A stretch of 10,867 bases of DNA, from contig JADGJH010001295.1 of the NCBI GenBank assembly GCA_027596945.1, positions 1 through 10,867 of the forward strand, written 5' to 3'. The notes beneath the pieces were generated by a model. It was given only the letters and a program-made list of their open reading frames with translations, was not told the DNA's origin and ran no database searches. This document shows positions 6,657-10,867 of this stretch, in pieces. A program made the translations under genes and the position numbers. The DNA comes from Physocladia obscura (Eukaryota; Chytridiomycota; Chytridiomycetes; Chytridiales; Chytriomycetaceae). How positions within the stretch are numbered: the stretch's first letter is position 1; every line of letters begins with the position of its first letter.

Positions 6657-7029
6657 ATGTATGAAGTTGTTTTGTTTTGATTTTTTTTACCCATTGTGTC
6701 TTTCTTTCCATTTATATCCTCCAGGAATGAATGTATTGTACTTACTCTTTCTTGTTCTCATTTTGTTCTGCCGTTGCGATGTGTTTTGAAAAGAGTCCAT
6801 AAACTGACAACAGACGCACTCATAATGCCCTATCCATGCACACACTGATGCCAATGCCAGCACTACTCATGATTAGTCATGGTACCATACACAACACAAT
6901 GCAGCCACTTCATTTGGGCAATTTTTGTCTCTCTAGATGTATCTGTGTTGAAATATGACACCACAACTTTCTTCATCCCTTCATAATTAAAATTTTACCT
7001 TTGTTATCTACACAAGCTGAGTCTCATGT
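6657..7029. other. 3' flank of the TIR gene and intergenic DNA
   Basis: T-rich 3' flank (TTTTGATTTTTTTTAC near 6680), with no clear AATAAA signal. CG dinucleotides end at 6815-6816; from 6817 to 7271 I found none, so the transposon-like composition starts about 160 bases beyond the stop codon. No reading frame here resembles a known protein. Confidence 0.5.
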
Positions 7030-7345
7030 ATGTATAACAAGTCCTGAGAGAGTCACTATATTATATGTTATATGACTAAATGATTCTAACTTGGAAATTT
7101 GCATGGAAAAAATGGAAAACTTGGTGCCACCAGTCTGCCCCTTACATAATATTGATTTAAGACACTGCTGGAATCACTAGAAATGAAAAATAGAGCATTT
7201 ACCTTTTAGCTAAGATACCAGGTGACCAATTAAGCCAAGATGCTACCAAGATACTGAAAAATGTATAAAAACGTTGGTTTCTTTTCTGAAATAGTCACAA
7301 CAAATCAGTAAAAATCTATCATCTCTAAAACTCCTTGTTATACAT
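7030..7345. repeat. Possible MITE-like unit with 12-bp inverted ends
   Basis: ATGTATAACAAG at 7030-7041 is the exact inverted complement of CTTGTTATACAT at 7334-7345, bounding 316 bases of AT-rich, non-coding DNA. A smaller inverted repeat lies inside at 7051-7077 (AGTCACTATA with TATATGACT). I see no convincing target-site duplication at the ends, and AT-rich words of this size can pair by chance. Confidence 0.3.
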
Positions 7346-7374
7346 GGCAAATCAACAATTTTAGCAATTTTAGT

Positions 7375-7605
7375 TTAGCCAGTAGTGCCTATAGGTCTTT
7401 CCAAACTCCACAATGTTTGTTTTTTTTTAAATGGCCAATTGATTCCCATGTCTAACACTTGTGCTCTTGATGTTGTCCCAGCTGGTATGAACACTGGAAT
7501 GGTGCTGCATTTGATGTGGTTCATGGCTATGGATCCCATAAAGTGGGTTTTGTCATGACTAACATCAAAATAAGTGACTACAATTTCTGTTGATATACTT
7601 GAGTA
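7375..7605 (-). pseudogene. Pogo/Tigger-like (DDE_1) transposase fragment
   Basis: The minus-strand frame from 7605 to the taa at 7375-7377 is open for 76 codons. It contains THFMGSIAMNHIKCSTIPVF, then IPAGTTSRAQVLDMGINWPF and a lysine run. This matches the end of the DDE_1 catalytic domain of pogo-like transposases, where a hydrophobic strand is followed by IPxGxTSxxQPLDVxxNKPFK. Pro of QPLD is Val here, and the Asp of this block is present. Upstream frames on the same strand (7606-7738) give only a weak resemblance to an N-terminal domain, so most of the gene is gone. It lies just beyond the helicase 3' end, on the same strand, in CpG-free DNA. Confidence 0.65.
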
Positions 7606-7738
7606 TCATTTCTTTACAGGACAATTTTTAGCATTTCCTTTTTTCTGTGTGCATTGCCACAACTTACAAATGTACCAATTAATACATGCAACAATTTGAT
7701 CAACAACTGCTTTTTTAAATTTTGTTTGAAATATTCCT

Positions 7739-10700
7739 TTAATATATTGCTTTCATCTTTTTCCGCGCCATTCCTCCCATCAACTTTTGAACCCCACCAT
7801 CCCCAAACTCCGATGCCGCAGAAGAAGCACTTTGCAACTGATATGCCTTCCTTTTCATACTATTTTTTTTGCCCTTGTCTTCCTCCTTTGCTGGCTTGAA
7901 GCCGCATTTTGTATGGGATGCTGTAGCTTGTCCCATTGATAGTCCTGGCGCGTCTCGCAGTGCGAATGATTTTGCAACGTGTCCGAGATGCAGGTTTTTG
8001 ATGTTGAAGAGTTGCTTTTCAGTGGAAACATGCGTGGCGTAGGCGCGAACATGGGAACGAAATGCGGTTCGAGCAAGTTCAAGATTCTAGGAAAAAAAAA
8101 AGGATAATCTCAATGTTCTTGACCAGCCAAACAATTCTTTTTTTTTATTTATACCTTTTCACTGGCCATAATGAATCGTTCAAACATCATCTGAATATCA
8201 GTTGCCCAATCCTCCAACGACTTTCTCTTTGGTTTCCGCGTTGATTTGGAGGCTATCGCTACTACAGCTTCACTAGTCCCATCTTTTCCAACCGCAGCTC
8301 CAACCAAATGCTTCAAAATCGCCATTCCATCCTCCGGAGCAACAACAACCCCCCGTTTCCTCAACATATCCACATACCCAGCCTCACTCGGCAGCAGCAT
8401 CGCAACAGCTGTCCCCTCGCGCCCTAGACGCGCCGTTCGGCCAACTCGGTGCACATAATCGCGCGCGTCTCCTGGCATATCGTACTGCACGATGCTTGAC
8501 ACGTCTGGCAAATCGAGGCCGCGCGCGGCAACGTCTGTACAAATCAGAACGGCGTGCGTCGCCGTGGTTTTGAAACCTTTGTATGCAACGGCGCGCACAG
8601 CTTGGCTGCAATTTCCGTGCAGCTTATAGATGCGGGTTGTGGGGAGGAGTGGCGATTCGAGGCCTGTGAGGAGGAGAGATGAGTCGGCCGGTGGAGCGAG
8701 GGGATCGATTTCGTCGGCAGATTCTGATCTTTCGCTTTCTTGTTTTTGGGATGCGACAGAAGTTTGCTTTATTATGGTGGTGGTGGTGGATTTCACGTCT
8801 GCTTTTGCCTTTTTCATCGCCTCGCGGTGGGCTTTCCGTTTCTCTATCATTTCCGCGTGACGCGCTTTTTCGGCATTAGAAATTGTCGGGTGGCCTTTTT
8901 TCGGAAGTTGTGTAGCAATATTTTCATCGTCGCGGCCTGGTCCGAGGTGGCCGTTTGCCAGAATGTGGTGTAAAAAATCAACGGAATCGCAAGTGTCAGT
9001 GAAAACTATTGTTTTGGTGCTGCCGCCAATGTTGCTGGAAATTTGCCGGAGGATTGCAACAAGAGTTACGAGGCGTAGCTTCGCTGGCACGATCACATAT
9101 TTTTGTTTTAATTGTTCGGGTACTTTGAAAGAGTTAGAATCGTCTATGTTATCGCAGTGTGGAGTCGCTTTTTCGTCGAAATCTGCTATCGAAATATCCT
9201 TTCCTTCCCAGAAATCGTCATCAGATTCATCGCCAGCTTTGTCATTGTCCTTTTTTTTGATAAAGTCTTTGCCTTTTGTTGCCTTCTTCGCCATTTCAAA
9301 TCCAGAATTTTCTTCGTCCGTTGCTGTAGCACTGAATTCTGCAGCTTTGATAAACACAGGTTCTCTGAGACTAGTTTCGGCAAGTCGAGCAACTGTTCCT
9401 TTGATTGTTGCAGAAGTGAGAATGATTTGCTTGTGGGATGGCCAACATCGAACGCGAAGACGTTTTCCAGCAGCATCACATATAGCACGTTTTTTATCTA
9501 TAATTGCAAGCAACTCGCGCAGTGTTTCTAAAATATTCGTTAAAATTTTATGTTAGGAAAACAAAAATTAAAAAAACCTTCAAATCCAAGCTCAAGAAAA
9601 CGATCCGCTTCGTCCAATACAAGCCACCGCAGATTTCCAATTTCAAATGCTTGGGTTGTTTTGAGATGATCAATCAACCGCCCTGGCGTGGAAACCAATA
9701 TTGTACAACCTTTTCGCAAACGCGCCTTCTCGGACTTTTTTTTGTCTCCACCAACAACAAGACCAGGAACGATCCAATGATTTGTAGGCTTATCCAAAAA
9801 CTTCGATTTATCTCGCTGTGATACATCAGCGTCTTTATCGTTGTTGTCACTATCAGAATCATTCGAATCATGTTCGAGATTTTCGACAAAAGCTTTTGAA
9901 GATGATGATAACGATGATGAGTACTTCAAAAGAAGTTCAAGAACGGATTCGATTTGTTTTGCAAGTTCGCGAGTTGGCGCAAGAATTATCGCGACGGTTC
10001 CCAAGCTTCTGTTTAACGAAAGCTTGAAAATAATAAAAACTAAATCAAAAATTTGATATTGAAAGATGATTTTTTTTAAGTGTTGGTAGTCATATTGAGG
10101 AGGAAAAAATACCTTATTCGCATCACTGCAAGTTGATTGGGCACGAATCAACGCGTCAACAATCGGCAACAAAAACGCAAGTGTTTTTCCAGAACCCGTT
10201 TGCGCTTGCACAAGCGCGTCTTTCGCCATTGCACCATCGCCTTTTATAATAAGTGACGCCAGCACAGCTTGCTGAATTAGGGTCGGAACACGTATATCCA
10301 TTTTATTTTCGAGATGCGAAATCAAAAGGTGGTTCAAACCAAGGCCTTTGAATGTTGTCGTGTCAGTAACGACTTCTGGGACCGCGTTTGAGGATTGTTT
10401 CGGGAGGTCAAATTCAGAAATCGAAGAGGTTGAGGGGTTTGTTATAACTGGGTTTCCAGAAAACAATGAGGTGACAAAGGATCCGTTAACTTTCGGTTTG
10501 TGAGAGGTGGAAGAGGATGGTTTGGAACTAGGCTTAGAGGACGGATTTTCAGTGGAATTATCGATATTTTTGTTTAAAAGGAGCGAAGATGGCGACTTTG
10601 ACAGGGCGTCAATTTTGCGATTGTCGCGTATTGCAACTTGGACACCACTTGTTCCCGGCGAACCCCACGTTTTTGCCTTTGTCTTCGTTGCGAATCCCGC

Positions 10701-10859
10701 TTTGCTCTTTGCAATTTTGGTGACAATGCGTTTCTTCTTCCAGCTGCCCTTAAAGTTTACCGAGTCGTTGTTGAACCGTGCCGCACCGCCTCCGTCTTCG
10801 ATAGGCGCCGCGCTGAAGTTGAATTGCATGCCATCATCATCCATCTCTTTGTTCTCCAT
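7739..10859 (-). CDS. DBP7: DEAD-box ATP-dependent RNA helicase, DBP7/DDX31 type, four exons
   Basis: Predicted nucleolar helicase for 60S ribosomal subunit assembly, from family knowledge. Exons 10859-10113, 10022-9578, 9527-8155 and 8086-7739 join to 970 residues. Visible motifs: [10 protein letters not shown] and PTLIQQ (Q region, about 170-197), AQTGSGKT (motif I, 219-226), PTRELA (265-270), STPGR (360-364), DEAD (386-389), SAT (436-438), IVFTDT (571-576), TDVAARGLD (728-736) and [10 protein letters not shown] (757-766). The C-terminal exon reads [11 protein letters not shown], then [17 protein letters not shown], the conserved tail that separates DBP7/DDX31 from other DEAD-box proteins. 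It is longer than yeast Dbp7 (about 740) because of a Ser/Lys-rich N-terminus and charged insertions near 297-327, 462-530 and 580-695. All motifs are intact. The start ATG lies 8 bases from the window edge, so a further upstream start cannot be excluded. Confidence 0.93.
8087..8154 (-). other. Intron 3 of DBP7-like gene (68 nt)
   Basis: Minus-strand donor GAAAAG|GTATAA and acceptor TTTTTTCCTAG|AATC with a long T tract before the AG. Joining 8155 to 8086 continues ASEK into [19 protein letters not shown], which is the conserved family C-terminus. Unspliced, translation would stop just after the donor. Confidence 0.9.
9528..9577 (-). other. Intron 2 of DBP7-like gene (50 nt)
   Basis: Minus-strand donor GAAG|GTTTTT, an internal CCTAAC that fits a branch-point sequence, and acceptor ATATTTTAG|AA. 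The join restores GAA and gives FLELGFEETLRELL, the expected sequence after the DEAD box. The donor is weak (GTTTTT) but protein continuity is strong. Confidence 0.88.
10023..10112 (-). other. Intron 1 of DBP7-like gene (90 nt, stop-free and in frame)
   Basis: Minus-strand donor AATAAG|GTATTT and acceptor TTATTTTCAAG|CTT. The 90 nt are divisible by three and contain no stop, so retention would add 30 residues ([15 protein letters not shown] and a hydrophobic run) between helicase motifs I and Ia. I call it an intron because of the T-rich, AT-rich composition, the splice signals and the unlikely insert. An acceptor 14 bases downstream (AAACAG) would break the frame. Confidence 0.8.
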
Positions 10860-10867
10860 ACAAAAAC

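Noticed and set aside
8246..8973. Several + strand frames of 66-77 codons
   Set aside because: All are antisense to conserved helicase motifs V and VI and their linker; no protein family resemblance.
8963..9556. Long open frame of 197 codons on the + strand
   Set aside because: It lies opposite the third exon of the helicase, including its SAT motif. The antisense frame is open as a by-product of the coding composition and has no recognisable domain.
1..10867. CRISPR array, tRNA, rRNA, bacterial operon or origin
   Set aside because: No regularly spaced repeats, cloverleaf or rRNA core sequence was seen, and the intron-bearing genes show the DNA is eukaryotic.

Overview
The window is eukaryotic nuclear DNA and most resembles an early-diverging (zoosporic, chytrid-like) fungus. 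The reasons are an intron-bearing DBP7/DDX31-type ribosome-biogenesis helicase with short GT-AG introns (50-90 nt), a DIRS/Ngaro-type tyrosine-recombinase retroelement, Tc1/mariner-like and pogo-like transposase relics, and CpG loss that follows the transposon DNA, as expected if repeats were CpG-methylated. The phylum is an inference; no rRNA, tRNA or organellar marker is present to fix it.

Layout. (1) 1 to about 2116, + strand: the 3' part of a decayed DIRS/Ngaro retroelement. It contains the end of the reverse transcriptase, RNase H, a tyrosine recombinase in three frames, and two diverged copies of a terminal direct repeat. (2) About 2117-4613: a 2.5 kb block in which I found no CG dinucleotide from 2072 to 4613. 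It holds a decayed Tc1/mariner-like DDE transposase (+) and, converging on it, an unrecognised ghost gene (-) interrupted by four TGA codons and one frameshift. (3) 4594-5092, +: a short unrecognised coding-like stretch running through three frames, probably a broken gene. (4) 5136-6656, +: a three-exon gene for a predicted 470-residue protein with two tandem TIR domains. Each TIR has a glutamate where TIR NADases have their catalytic residue. (5) 6657-7738: intergenic and CpG-poor, with a possible MITE-like inverted repeat and a relic of a pogo/DDE_1 transposase (-). (6) 7739-10859, -: a four-exon gene for a predicted 970-residue DEAD-box helicase of the DBP7/DDX31 type, intact in all motifs.

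How it fits together. Two apparently living genes, a housekeeping helicase and a tandem-TIR protein, sit as CpG-normal islands between transposon graveyards whose stop codons and lost catalytic residues largely look like CpG-to-TpG/CpA changes. The TIR gene is the most interesting intact item. Its domains suggest NAD+-consuming or signalling activity, possibly in immunity or cell death, but nothing adjacent shows a partner. The two genes do not form an operon or a common pathway.
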